In this document: positions 36,955 through 45,721 of the stretch, one piece after another
How positions within the stretch are numbered: position 1 is the first letter of the stretch
How the letters are laid out: each line of letters opens with the position of its first letter
From: Enterococcus alishanensis
GTDB taxonomy: Bacteria > Bacillota > Bacilli > Lactobacillales > Enterococcaceae
Length of the DNA stretch: 64,000 nt
Direction: 5' to 3'
NCBI RefSeq assembly: GCF_019218635.1
Contig: NZ_JAHUZB010000007.1
Location: 62,001-126,000, forward strand
Translations under genes and position numbers: made by a program
Notes under the pieces: model-generated
Seen by the model: the letters and a program-made list of their open reading frames with translations, nothing else
Database searches by the model: none
What the model was told of the DNA's origin: nothing

Positions 36955-37014
36955 CTAGCTATTTCCCAGCAAAAAATATTTATTAATAAGTGTGCCACTC
37001 CCCTTATCCCACAT
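36955..37014 (-). CDS. Possible short peptide gene (19 residues)
   Basis: Reads MWDKGSGTLINKYFLLGNS. AAGAGG lies about 11 nt before the ATG and a strong terminator follows the stop, so a small transcript with this as its only frame is plausible. No signal peptide is present, and the family is unknown. It could be a signalling peptide, a leader, or chance. Downstream of, and same strand as, the sigma-factor-like gene. Confidence 0.3.
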   Translation of the reverse strand: MWDKGSGTLINKYFLLGNS

Positions 37015-37445
37015 ATTTATTTTTTCCTCTTGATACTTTTCAAAATTTTTTTACACCTGATATCTAAGAAAAAACTAAAAATTTTACTTGAAAAAGTACC
37101 AGTTAGATTGGTTAACCTCAGCTGATTCTTATGAGTATTTTTCACTTGTTTAATCATTCATCTGTTATTTTTGAGAAGCTTAAGCAAAAAACCTCACTCA
37201 GTAATTCAGCATGAACTAAATTATCTATAATTACTCACCTCCTTTTCATCTATCCTCATCTTATTCCGTTTATTTTTTCAGTTCGTTTTAGTTATCTTTT
37301 AAAACGATTTTCATGACAGTAAATCAATTTCCGCAACGATCTGACAATAGGCGTGGCTACCCTTTTTTTATTCCCTAAGAATTTTTACGAATTTTAGTTT
37401 ATTAAGGATTATTTCTTAGAAAAATGCTGATATCAGCTCATTTTT
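37015..37445. other. Intergenic region downstream of the sigma-factor-like gene
   Basis: Contains the small hairpin at 37426-37437 after the sigma gene. An AAAGGAGGTGA motif near 37240 on the minus strand is not followed by a usable start codon. Otherwise AT-rich with no recognised feature. A small RNA ending at the 36924 terminator cannot be excluded. Confidence 0.45.
37426..37437 (-). terminator. Short hairpin after the sigma-factor-like gene
   Basis: GCTGATATCAGC is a perfect 12-bp palindrome next to the stop codon, followed by ATTTTTC. Weak as a terminator. Confidence 0.4.
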
Positions 37446-37934
37446 TTAATCTTCATAAAAGTAAGATCCTAGTCGTTTGGCTAGTTGTTTGCGCCAGTAA
37501 AAAATGGTGCTGCGGCTAACCTGATATTGGTCGGCGATTTCTTGGATACTACGCCCAGCGAGCCAGCGTTCTTTTAAAAATATTTGTTCACCACGAGAAA
37601 GCTTGGGCCAATTGATGGTTAAAAATAACTTTAATTGGCTTTCAGCTTCAGGATTATTGATAGGTTCTTGGTATCGGTCATAGCTTCTTTCTTTAATCTT
37701 TTGTTGACGCAAATTTTTCCGCTGATGGTCTCTGACTTGCCAACATAAATAACGGAACATTTCTGGCAAATTAACTTCTTCTTGGGTTAAACAGCGTTGA
37801 AAGAATGCCAGCTGCAACTGTTGGAAATAATCTTCGTAATCAGGACTAAAGGGATACACGCGACTGACATGTAATACCTTGTGAAATAGACCTTGGTAAT
37901 TTTTTAGGGCTGTTTCGATTTCTGCTCTTTCCAC
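37446..37934 (-). CDS. ComX/SigH-like alternative sigma factor
   Basis: About 162 residues. The first part resembles sigma-70 region 2 (YQGLFHKVLHVSRVYPF, DYEDYFQQLQLAFFQRC, then FRYLCWQVRDHQRKNLRQQ). The end is a region-4-type HTH (LSRGEQIFLKERWLAGRSIQEIADQY then VSRSTIFYWRKQLA). Size and layout match the competence/sporulation-type sigma factors SigH and ComX of Firmicutes. The frame opens at 37973, but GTG 37934 follows AGGAGG and is the likely start. It is divergent from a ComK-like gene across a region with an inverted repeat. It could alternatively be a phage-type or ECF-like sigma. Confidence 0.6.
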   Translation of the reverse strand: MERAEIETALKNYQGLFHKVLHVSRVYPFSPDYEDYFQQLQLAFFQRCLTQEEVNLPEMFRYLCWQVRDHQRKNLRQQKIKERSYDRYQEPINNPEAESQLKLFLTINWPKLSRGEQIFLKERWLAGRSIQEIADQYQVSRSTIFYWRKQLAKRLGSYFYED

Positions 37935-37973
37935 AATGCCTCCTGTAATTATTTTCTCCGGCCGGGTACTCAT

Positions 37974-38021
37974 AATTTAGAAGCGATTGCCGCCTTTTCC
38001 CAATTTAGAACTTGCTAAATT
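37974..38021. promoter_or_regulatory. Repeated AATTTAG elements between divergent regulators
   Basis: AATTTAG at 37974-37980 and 38002-38008, and CTAAATT at 38015-38021. The last two form a perfect 7-bp inverted repeat around a 6-bp spacer. They sit between the sigma-like and ComK-like genes and could be a shared control site. Confidence 0.45.
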
Positions 38022-38101
38022 CTTAGTATTCTTACCTGATATATCTTGCCAAAAAAGTGTTTAGTAACTTCTATAACAAACCTAAAGGAGTTGATCAATC
38101 A

Positions 38102-38149
38102 ATGAAAAATGGACCCTATGGTAGTTGTAATACTGACATCTTGGATTGA
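38102..38149 (+). CDS. 15-codon ORF in frame with, and upstream of, the ComK-like gene
   Basis: AAAGGAG at 38084-38090 is followed by ATG 38102, which opens MKNGPYGSCNTDILD and stops at TGA 38147-38149. The ORF is in the same frame as the ComK-like protein. Five sense codons then lead to the GTG at 38165. Either the TGA is a nonsense mutation in the true 5' end, or this is a regulatory upstream ORF, or the TGA is read through. Confidence 0.5.
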   Translation: MKNGPYGSCNTDILD

Positions 38150-38164
38150 AATATTGCCAGTCCT

Positions 38165-38821
38165 GTGTGGGATTTCTATCTTGAGAAAGCCACCCTTTTT
38201 CACCAAAATAACCGGTGTGAGATCCACGCTGTGTTGCCTGTGCCAAATAGTTTAGACACTTTGTTTTTATGTAACGACACGCTCGCTTTCACTAGTCAAA
38301 AAAGTTTCAAAGTATTGCAGGAGCATTTTTTTCGCGATAGTTTTTTAGATTATCAGATTGTCTGTAAAACCGTGCGAAAATTTCAGCAGTTTCCCCAATA
38401 CAAAGTCCCGATGACCGATGGGCATCAGCTTTTAGTTCCGCTGGAGAGTCCGTGGGGAGCGGCGATTTGGTTGAACCCTTTGAAAATCTATCAGATCCAT
38501 GAAAATCCCCATCAGACTTTGATTGAGTTTGAACAAGGACCGTTGATTGTTTCGACTTTACGGAAAAGGAGTTTGAGATGGTTGAGCTTGGAGGCTTTGC
38601 TGCTATTTGCTGTGATGCGAAGGGATTTTGCCTTTTGTCCACGAGAATTGACCGACTTAAAAAAGAATCTGCCTGATTGTGGACACTCCCCTTTTTTGCA
38701 AACTATTTTGTTGGCCTTACCACGAGATTGTCAGCAGCTTCCCTTGAATAAATTCTCGCAAACGTATTTCACTGAAGCCTTTAAATGGCACTACAACGCT
38801 TTGACTAGTGACCCAAATTAA
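38165..38821 (+). CDS. ComK-like regulator, 5' end interrupted by a TGA
   Basis: 218 residues from GTG 38165. The middle resembles the ComK fold: KVPMTDGHQLLVPLESP, then WGAAIWLNPLKIYQI, and TLIEFEQGPLIVSTLRKRS. This is the pattern (basic-Pro, hydrophobic strand ending in Pro, W-hydrophobic strand, T-x-x-x-F-x-x-G strand) of competence transcription factor ComK. The GTG has no ribosome site. The only good one serves ATG 38102, from which an in-frame TGA cuts the protein off after 15 codons. So the gene is either nonfunctional in this strain, or uses readthrough or a weak internal start. It is followed after 15 bp by a GH25 muramidase, suggesting one operon. Confidence 0.5.
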   Translation: MWDFYLEKATLFHQNNRCEIHAVLPVPNSLDTLFLCNDTLAFTSQKSFKVLQEHFFRDSFLDYQIVCKTVRKFQQFPQYKVPMTDGHQLLVPLESPWGAAIWLNPLKIYQIHENPHQTLIEFEQGPLIVSTLRKRSLRWLSLEALLLFAVMRRDFAFCPRELTDLKKNLPDCGHSPFLQTILLALPRDCQQLPLNKFSQTYFTEAFKWHYNALTSDPN

Positions 38822-38836
38822 GAAAGAAGGAAAAAT

Positions 38837-39709
38837 ATGAAACCATTAATTATCGACATCAGCGAATGGCAAGTCCCAGCCAAAATGAATTACGCCACTT
38901 TAGCCAAACAGATCGACCATGTAATCGTCCGCATACAATACGGCTCGGCTTATTTAGACAAACACTACGTCAGCCATATCAAAAATTTCCAAGCCTGCGG
39001 TATTCCAGTGGCGGTCTACGCCTTTGTCCGTGGGATCAACCATCACGATATGGAACACGAAGCACAGACTTTTTATCAACGAGCAAAAGAATTTCAGCCA
39101 ACATTTTACTGGCTAGATGTGGAAGAAGTGACGATGGCAGATATGCGAGGTGGTGTGGAGGCCTTTCGCCGAAAATTAAAAGATTTAACTGGCGCAAAAG
39201 TGGGGGCTTATATCGGGCATCACCTGTACAAACAACTAAATCTCGTCACCGAAAACTTTGACGGTATCTGGTTGCCAACTTACGGACGAGACACTGGAAC
39301 TTATCAAGGGGTCAATCCGTCAGTCACACAAAGATACGACCTCCACCAATATACTAGCCGTGGACGGTTGAACGGATATAACGGAGATCTGGATCTCAAT
39401 CGTTTAACTGGGCAAAAGAATCTTAATTATTTCACCGGGGAACCATTAAAAGATCTCCAATGGGGCATCAGTGAACCCGGGCATTTCAAACTCCACAGCG
39501 CTATTCATTTACGCTGCGCACCTACCACAAATGCCTTGAAAATTGCGACATTAAAAGCCGGCGAAGTCCTCAAATACGATGCCTTCGCTCACGAAAACGG
39601 CTATGTTTGGCTGAGACAGATTCGCCAAGATGGCACCTTCGGCTATCTCGCCACCGGAAAAAGCGATGGCCAAAAACGAACCGAAGCACCGTGGGGAACT
39701 TTCTTTTAG
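38837..39709 (+). CDS. GH25 muramidase (endolysin-type) with C-terminal SH3-like domain
   Basis: 290 residues. The catalytic barrel starts at the N-terminus: IIDISEWQVPAKMNY, VIVRIQYGSAYLDKHY, AVYAFVRG, and the acidic pair in FYWLDVEEVTM. All are typical of GH25 N-acetylmuramidases. The last 80 residues (HLRCAPTTNALKIATLK, then WLRQIRQDGTFGYLATG) look like a bacterial SH3 wall-binding domain. No signal peptide, as in phage endolysins, and no holin gene adjoins. AGAAGGAAAAAT precedes the ATG. Its place directly behind a ComK-like regulator is unusual: competence-linked lysins (fratricins) are known in streptococci, but this one would need lysis or a separate export route. Confidence 0.85.
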   Translation: MKPLIIDISEWQVPAKMNYATLAKQIDHVIVRIQYGSAYLDKHYVSHIKNFQACGIPVAVYAFVRGINHHDMEHEAQTFYQRAKEFQPTFYWLDVEEVTMADMRGGVEAFRRKLKDLTGAKVGAYIGHHLYKQLNLVTENFDGIWLPTYGRDTGTYQGVNPSVTQRYDLHQYTSRGRLNGYNGDLDLNRLTGQKNLNYFTGEPLKDLQWGISEPGHFKLHSAIHLRCAPTTNALKIATLKAGEVLKYDAFAHENGYVWLRQIRQDGTFGYLATGKSDGQKRTEAPWGTFF

Positions 39710-40018
39710 GGTATTGAAAAGTGAGAAACATTCAATAATTCTCTCCAGTTATTTTTAATAGATATTTAATATCCTAAAGTATTCCAACTAATTTTTGAAA
39801 AGATAGCTTATCAATATGCAACGGATAATAATTATTGATGTACTTGAATTGTGTGCTAGATTTTTAAACAACAACAAACAAGCAGTTAGACAAGAGAGTT
39901 GTCTAACTGCTTGTATTGGTCTATTGATAAACGCACCTGATCAGAAATGTTGAGAGATCTATTCCCTTTCAAATCAACTCTTGATTATCGTAAAATAATT
40001 AGAAGTTCACTTTTGTAT
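39710..40018. other. Convergent intergenic region
   Basis: Contains the hairpin at 39878-39914 between the muramidase gene and the leftward adhesin gene. The rest is AT-rich with no ORF of note. Confidence 0.5.
39878..39914. terminator. Shared terminator hairpin
   Basis: A perfect 16-bp stem (ACAAGCAGTTAGACAA / TTGTCTAACTGCTTGT) with a 5-nt loop. Tails are only moderately T-rich on both strands. Confidence 0.7.
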
Positions 40019-40411
40019 TTATTTCCCATAAAACCCAACTCCCTCAGAGCGCCAGCCTTCACTAACTAAGCCAGTATTTTCAGTTGTACTCAAAGTATAA
40101 TGATGAGATCCCGCATCTTGCGCATTCGGATTAAATACGCGATAAATCGGAATTTCTGTTTCTTCTGATGCATAGAATGCAATTCCTTCTTTATTCCAGC
40201 CAGCTTGTCCCACCGAATCATATTCAGCTTGATCTAAAGTATAGAAATGTTCACCAGAATTGGGATTGTATAAACGATATGCTGCTTTGCCAGTTTTTTC
40301 GCCGCCATACCAACCAATACCTTCGTCTTGCCAACCTTTATTGATCAAGCCCTGTGCTTCTGTCAGGGATTTCGTGTAAAGATGTTCGCCGTTGTTTTTG
40401 TTGTAGACACG
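40019..40411 (-). repeat. Near-identical DUF5648 module, copy in adhesin A
   Basis: This 3' part of adhesin A matches 43100-43492 of adhesin B almost base for base, far better than the genes' 5' halves. That points to recent duplication or gene conversion of the three-repeat module. Confidence 0.75.
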
Positions 40412-43003
40412 ATACAACGGTACACGATCTTCTGCTGGTTTTTCTGTGACGGTCAGTGTGCCTTTTTGATAAGTAATTGTGTAATTATTCGCCGCATCTG
40501 TCACCACACCAGGGATCATTTCAATCTCAAAAGTCCCTGCTTTGGCAGTATCTGTTGTAAAATTTGCCGTTGGTAATTGAGAGAAAATGGTCGCTTCCGT
40601 CTCACCAGTCGCAAATTCACCATATTTGACTGTACCTAGGGCTGGTAGTAAATCTTCTTGTTGGACTTTGACATCTTCGGCAGTTATGGTTAGCGGTTTC
40701 GCAGTAATTTCATACTCACCGATGAAAGTATCTGCTTCTGCGTACTTTTCTGATCCATCGTTGTGGGCATAGACTTGGTACGTTCCGACATTAGATGAAT
40801 CGACTTTTTGATTATTTTGTTTAATGACTGGTGTGATAGTCCCTAATTTTTCATCACTAGTAATGGTAATGACTGGTTTTTCTCCATCGTAAGTGTGTTT
40901 TTTAGAAAATGTCCCTTTATATAAATCTTTCGTTGGCGCGTTTTTCACAGTCACTGTGGCATCAGAAAGCACGAACTGGTTGGAGTTAAAATTATTATTG
41001 GTATTATGCACTGCGATTTTTATCTGGTAGGTACCTGCTTCATTCATTGTTTCAGTTTCAACGTTGTCCTTCACATATGTCACGGTAAAGTGCTCCAAGC
41101 TTTCATCTTTAGCAGTGATCGCCTTTTCCAGAGTCAGTCCTTCACCTTCGTATACTAAATCCGTTGCTCGCTCATAATGAAAATCCTTTTCTGTTGGCGT
41201 CGCTTTTTTGACGTTTACACCAGTGACTATATGTCCAGCAGAAAATAGTGTACTTTTTTCATCAGTTACATCTGCCATCACAGTATAATATCCAGCATCT
41301 TTTATCCTGTTTGATATCATGCCACTCTGGTATAGCGTCAACGTCACTTCTTCAGCGAATGCCTTTCTAAAACATTCATTCTTATCCATCGGAACCACCG
41401 TCTGTATTTTGCCATTGTAGGTTTTATCAGAAACATCCAGTAAATTTGGCGTTAATTTCAATTTTGTATCTGCCACTGGGATAAATCCACCAGCTTCTGT
41501 GCCATCTTTGTAGGCGATACCGACTGACTGGGCTTCATTTGTCCCGCTGATGGTCCAGAAAGGATCTACATCGTCTATGTTTTCACCAAGGAGAAAATCT
41601 AAATCAATAGCACTATTCCATTCAAAAGAATTTGAAGTAGTTGACGGTGCTTTGGCGATGACTACGCCATTTTCAATTGGTTTCTTCCAATTATTTCTAT
41701 AGTCGTAAATCAAATCAGTCACTGAGGCAGCTTCACCGTAGACGAGACCGCCGCTTACTGTGACTGTTCCTCCTTCAGCATTGATGCCTCCTCCAGTAGC
41801 AGATTCATTGCCGCTTATGGTTCCTCCACTCATTGTGACTGTTCCGGTGTTAGCATGGATGCCTCCTCCATAGCTAGTTGCTGTATTGTCACTGATTATC
41901 CCGGTGCCATTTACTGTAACTGTTCCTCCAGTAGCATTGATGCCGCCTCCATCATCAGATTCATTGTCGCTTATGGTTCCACCTTCTATTTTAACCTCGC
42001 TATGGTAAGCATTGATGCCGCCTCCTAATCCTGGAACGGTGCCACTACTAGTTTTATTACCACTGATTGTTCCACTTCCACTTACTATGACTGTTCCGGT
42101 GTCAGCATAGATGCCGCCTCCAAAATTAGATTCATTGTCGCTGATTGTTCCGTTTCCACTTACTGTGACTGTCCCGTCATTAGCATAGATGCCGCCTCCT
42201 TCAGTATCTGCTAGATTGCCATTAACTATTCCTCCTTCTATATTGACTTTGCTAGTAGAACCTTCAGCATAGATGCCGCCTCCATTAAAAGTTGCTGTAT
42301 TGTTGCTGATTGTTCCACCTTCTATATTTACGCTACTTCCGCTACCAGCATATATTGCACCGCCATCTCGTGCATTTCCATTCTTGAGAGTCCCTGATTT
42401 TAATGTGAAAGTAGCACTAGTTAGCGTAATAAGCGAACTTCCTTTTGTTGCTTTATTATTTTCATTCCCATCAATGCTTACATTATCCAGCGTTAGACTT
42501 CCTGAATTTGTTACACTGAACACACCACCGAAGTAGTTAGTCACTCTTTTTAAAGTAGTTCCATTTGCCGAAGTCAGTGTGATATTTTTTCCGCTGATGT
42601 TAATTGCTTCGTTATTAACTTCAATATTGTCAGATAGAATAATTGTTCCAGAGTCTTCAATTTTATCAATTTCACCCTGCAAGTCAGCCTGAGTTGTGAT
42701 GGTATCATTCTGTGGGCTTAAATTATTTCTAGTTGTTGCTCGATCCGCCGATGCCTGACTTTCTCCGCCAGCATTCCCATCAGATTTCTGATTATCTGCT
42801 GTGAATAACTCGCTGGACATCCCTACATCCAGCGGACTTTCTGGATCGATATTTTCCGAACTATTTGGCGTGGTTTCATCTGTCGTTTCCGCCAAGACTT
42901 GCACCGGTCCGACTGCTAGCTGGCTGACTAATAATATTCCTGTAGCTACCGAGATTAACTGTTTATTCCACTTGATTAGTTTGAATTTCTGTCCTTCTTT
43001 CAT
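40019..43003 (-). CDS. Beta-helix adhesin with MBG domains and C-terminal DUF5648 repeats (A)
   Basis: 994 residues. A signal peptide near the N-terminus (SVATGILLVSQLAVGPVQVLA) is followed by a parallel beta-helix (about 110-420). This is built of short Gly/Thr-rich repeats such as GTISDNESNFGGGIYA, which resemble Chlamydia Pmp repeats (GG-I and N-x-A patterns). Then come two or three MBG-type beta domains (for example NVGTYQVYAH, and NYTITYQKGTLTV). Three DUF5648 repeats close the protein (about 860-994), each with YRVYN--NGEH-YT and GW--EG-G-Y. No LPxTG, so the DUF5648 block may hold it to the wall. Strongly similar to the next gene. Confidence 0.8.
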   Translation of the reverse strand: MKEGQKFKLIKWNKQLISVATGILLVSQLAVGPVQVLAETTDETTPNSSENIDPESPLDVGMSSELFTADNQKSDGNAGGESQASADRATTRNNLSPQNDTITTQADLQGEIDKIEDSGTIILSDNIEVNNEAINISGKNITLTSANGTTLKRVTNYFGGVFSVTNSGSLTLDNVSIDGNENNKATKGSSLITLTSATFTLKSGTLKNGNARDGGAIYAGSGSSVNIEGGTISNNTATFNGGGIYAEGSTSKVNIEGGIVNGNLADTEGGGIYANDGTVTVSGNGTISDNESNFGGGIYADTGTVIVSGSGTISGNKTSSGTVPGLGGGINAYHSEVKIEGGTISDNESDDGGGINATGGTVTVNGTGIISDNTATSYGGGIHANTGTVTMSGGTISGNESATGGGINAEGGTVTVSGGLVYGEAASVTDLIYDYRNNWKKPIENGVVIAKAPSTTSNSFEWNSAIDLDFLLGENIDDVDPFWTISGTNEAQSVGIAYKDGTEAGGFIPVADTKLKLTPNLLDVSDKTYNGKIQTVVPMDKNECFRKAFAEEVTLTLYQSGMISNRIKDAGYYTVMADVTDEKSTLFSAGHIVTGVNVKKATPTEKDFHYERATDLVYEGEGLTLEKAITAKDESLEHFTVTYVKDNVETETMNEAGTYQIKIAVHNTNNNFNSNQFVLSDATVTVKNAPTKDLYKGTFSKKHTYDGEKPVITITSDEKLGTITPVIKQNNQKVDSSNVGTYQVYAHNDGSEKYAEADTFIGEYEITAKPLTITAEDVKVQQEDLLPALGTVKYGEFATGETEATIFSQLPTANFTTDTAKAGTFEIEMIPGVVTDAANNYTITYQKGTLTVTEKPAEDRVPLYRVYNKNNGEHLYTKSLTEAQGLINKGWQDEGIGWYGGEKTGKAAYRLYNPNSGEHFYTLDQAEYDSVGQAGWNKEGIAFYASEETEIPIYRVFNPNAQDAGSHHYTLSTTENTGLVSEGWRSEGVGFYGK

Positions 43004-43099
43004 TTATATTCCCCCTATTATTTATTTATGTATTGTATTTTGATGACTATAAGACTAAAAGAAAGCCCATCAAACTGAACTTTCTTTTAGTCATTTCAA

Positions 43100-43492
43100 T
43101 TACTTTCCGTAAAACCCAATCCCTTCAGAGCGCCAGCCTTCACGAACCAAGCCAGTATTTTCAGTTGTACTCAATGTAAAATGATGAGATCCGGCATCTT
43201 GCGCATTCGGATTAAATACGCGATAAATCGGAATTTCTGTATCTTCTGATGCATAGAATGCAATACCTTCTTTATTCCAGCCAGCTTCTCCCACCGAATC
43301 ATACTCAGCTTGATCTAAAGTATAGAAATGTTCACCAGAGTTTGGATTGTATAAACGATATGCTGCTTTGCCAGTTTTTTCGCCGCCATACCAACCGATG
43401 CCTTCATCTTGCCAGCCTTTATCAATCAGACCTTGAGCTTCTGACTGGCTCAAAGTATATAAATGTTCACCGTTGTTTTTGTTGTAAACACG
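43100..43492 (-). repeat. Near-identical DUF5648 module, copy in adhesin B
   Basis: Counterpart of 40019-40411. Differences are scattered substitutions, for example YTLSQSEAQGLID against YTKSLTEAQGLIN in the first repeat. Confidence 0.75.
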
Positions 43493-45721
43493 ATAAAGGG
43501 GTAATCGATCTGGATCACTTGGTTCTGGAATAGTCTGTTCCTTAACAATCAAGCTTCCTGAACTATAGGTCACTGCGTAATTATTACCTATTTCTGTTTT
43601 GATACCGGGATTCAAAGTGATGTCAAATGTTCCCGCTGTTTTTCCATCACTTTCGTAGCTGGTAGAAGGTAATGTGCTGAATAAATCAGTTTGTGTTTGC
43701 CCTGCCACAAATCCATCATAATTAATTCTTGCTTCTGGTAAAGTTTCACCTTGTTGAAGGGTAACATCTTCCACCGTCACTGCTAGTGGTTTCTCACTGA
43801 TAGTGAAACTTCCTAATAAAACATCGGCTGCCCCGTAGTTTTCGGTTTCCTTTGTCCGAGCATAGACTTGGTATTCACCAACATTGGTAGAATCGGTGTC
43901 ATCTTCTCCTTGCTTGAAGATGGTGTCGATTTCCCCTAATTCTGGGATATCGCTAGTGATTTCGATTGTTGGCTGTTCGTCGTTATAGACATAATTTTCT
44001 TCAATTGTTGCTTTGAAGTTAGTTGCTGCTGGTTGAGGTTTATCTGCTATGGTAATTTTTCCATTTGTAATAATACTAGCGTTTTTAAAATTCGTATTCT
44101 CACCAACAATGATCTTAATCTGATAAGTGCCAGCTTCTTTCATCGTCGCTGTCTCTCGACCGTCTTTCACATACCTCACTTTATAATTGGTTAAAGTCGC
44201 ATCTTTTGGTTTAATTTGATTGTTAATAGTCCACCCTTCACTGCGATAAGCAAGATTGGTGGTGCTTGGATAGGTAAAGTCACTTTGTGTTGGCGTCGCT
44301 TTATTGATAAAAAATGTGATGGCATCTGTCGACTCGTAAGCTTGATAAATATCCCCACCAGCTGTCTCAAATTTTGCTTGGTATTCTCCTATTTGAGTTG
44401 GCATCTCATCACGATAATTTTCACTACCAGCATCGGCATATTTGAAAGTCATTGCGCCAAAATCTTGTTGATTATAGCCTTTAATATTACTTTCAGTAAT
44501 TCCCTGAGGCTGACTATTATAAGTAAACTTAGCAGAATCTCCAGTCAACTGACCACTGTCGACAGTTTTTCGATTCACCGTGACACCATCCACTTCAAAG
44601 AAACCTACATTATCATCATTTTGATAGGCTATTCCTGAAACACCGTTGCGGTATGCCCAGTTTACAGTTGGTGAATAAGATTGCGTAATATCAGGGGTTA
44701 CTGTTAGATCATCCGCAGTTTCAATATCATAGGTATCTTTATTTTTATCTCTTTCAATCGTAAATGCTTTTTCTTTTAGACCATCCCAACTGGAGAAGTT
44801 ATCTGCTTTGTAAATTGAATCTACACCACTAATCTTTTCATTGTAGATAACGCCATTGGTTGTGTTTAGTGTTGCTTGCCGACTTGAATTAAGTCCATCT
44901 AAGTAGATATTGCTACCAAAGTCAGCAGTGTTGTTGACGATTTGACCGCCATTCAGGTTTATTGTAGAAGCATATGCATAGATGCCACCGCCGTCACGGT
45001 GTGAACTATTATTGCGAATGCTTCCACTATTTACATTTATTGTAGAATTAATAGCAAATATACCGCCTCCGCCATTCCTTTCTGATCTATTGTCACTAAT
45101 TGCCCCACCATTTATATTTACTGTGCCATTACTAACATATATACCACCGCCAGAATCAATCCCACTATTTCCTCTCGTTATCTTACTGCCACTATTCAAA
45201 TTAAGCGTCCCATTATCTCCCATACTGATTAGTGAACCGGTAATTTCTCTATCCTCACCATCAATCGTCACATCTTCCAGAGTCAAGCTGGCATTATTAT
45301 AAACATTAAATGCTATATTACTCCCTCTCGTTATCTTAGTATTTCCACTTTCTGGTTTCAGTAAAATATGACGATCACTGTCTGATACAACAATTTCATT
45401 AACTAAATTAATCGCATCACCCAAAATAATCTCCACAGGATTCTCTACACTACCGCCTGTCGCATTTGCAATTGCCGCATTTAAATCAGCTTCTGTCGTG
45501 ATTGGTCCCGTCACTTGCGGCGCGATAGGTGTCTGTAACATCCCTAATTTCAAAGATTCATTCATTGAGCTTCCTGTTCCTACTTGATTACTTGTATCTA
45601 CTTCTGCAAATACAGGCAAACTCCCTAAAGCTATTTGGCTGACTAATAAGATTCCTGCGCTGACTTGGATGAATTTTTTGCTATGAGTAACTAAATGAGA
45701 ATTACGTTTTTTTATCATCAT
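43100..45721 (-). CDS. Beta-helix adhesin with MBG domains and C-terminal DUF5648 repeats (B)
   Basis: 873 residues, a paralogue of the gene at 40019. The layout is the same: signal peptide (SAGILLVSQIALGSLPVFA), a shorter Pmp-like beta-helix (about 150-275, with GGGIYVSNGTVNINGGAISDN), MBG-type domains (EIDTIFKQG, NVGEYQVYART, NNYAVTYSSGSLIV), and three DUF5648 repeats at the end. The last 130 residues are over 90 percent identical to the paralogue by eye, while the beta-helix parts differ freely. The start has ATGATG after AAAAGGAGCGAAA; either ATG fits. Confidence 0.8.
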   Translation of the reverse strand: MMIKKRNSHLVTHSKKFIQVSAGILLVSQIALGSLPVFAEVDTSNQVGTGSSMNESLKLGMLQTPIAPQVTGPITTEADLNAAIANATGGSVENPVEIILGDAINLVNEIVVSDSDRHILLKPESGNTKITRGSNIAFNVYNNASLTLEDVTIDGEDREITGSLISMGDNGTLNLNSGSKITRGNSGIDSGGGIYVSNGTVNINGGAISDNRSERNGGGGIFAINSTINVNSGSIRNNSSHRDGGGIYAYASTINLNGGQIVNNTADFGSNIYLDGLNSSRQATLNTTNGVIYNEKISGVDSIYKADNFSSWDGLKEKAFTIERDKNKDTYDIETADDLTVTPDITQSYSPTVNWAYRNGVSGIAYQNDDNVGFFEVDGVTVNRKTVDSGQLTGDSAKFTYNSQPQGITESNIKGYNQQDFGAMTFKYADAGSENYRDEMPTQIGEYQAKFETAGGDIYQAYESTDAITFFINKATPTQSDFTYPSTTNLAYRSEGWTINNQIKPKDATLTNYKVRYVKDGRETATMKEAGTYQIKIIVGENTNFKNASIITNGKITIADKPQPAATNFKATIEENYVYNDEQPTIEITSDIPELGEIDTIFKQGEDDTDSTNVGEYQVYARTKETENYGAADVLLGSFTISEKPLAVTVEDVTLQQGETLPEARINYDGFVAGQTQTDLFSTLPSTSYESDGKTAGTFDITLNPGIKTEIGNNYAVTYSSGSLIVKEQTIPEPSDPDRLPLYRVYNKNNGEHLYTLSQSEAQGLIDKGWQDEGIGWYGGEKTGKAAYRLYNPNSGEHFYTLDQAEYDSVGEAGWNKEGIAFYASEDTEIPIYRVFNPNAQDAGSHHFTLSTTENTGLVREGWRSEGIGFYGK

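Noticed and set aside
1967-38167. Reassigned TGA codons, suggested by two in-frame TGA interruptions
   Set aside because: TGA ends several intact genes here (for example kdpF) and a third interrupted gene has TAA, so point lesions are simpler.
37446-39709. A prophage remnant around the muramidase
   Set aside because: No holin, tail, integrase or attachment repeats; the neighbours are regulators and surface genes. A very old remnant cannot be excluded.
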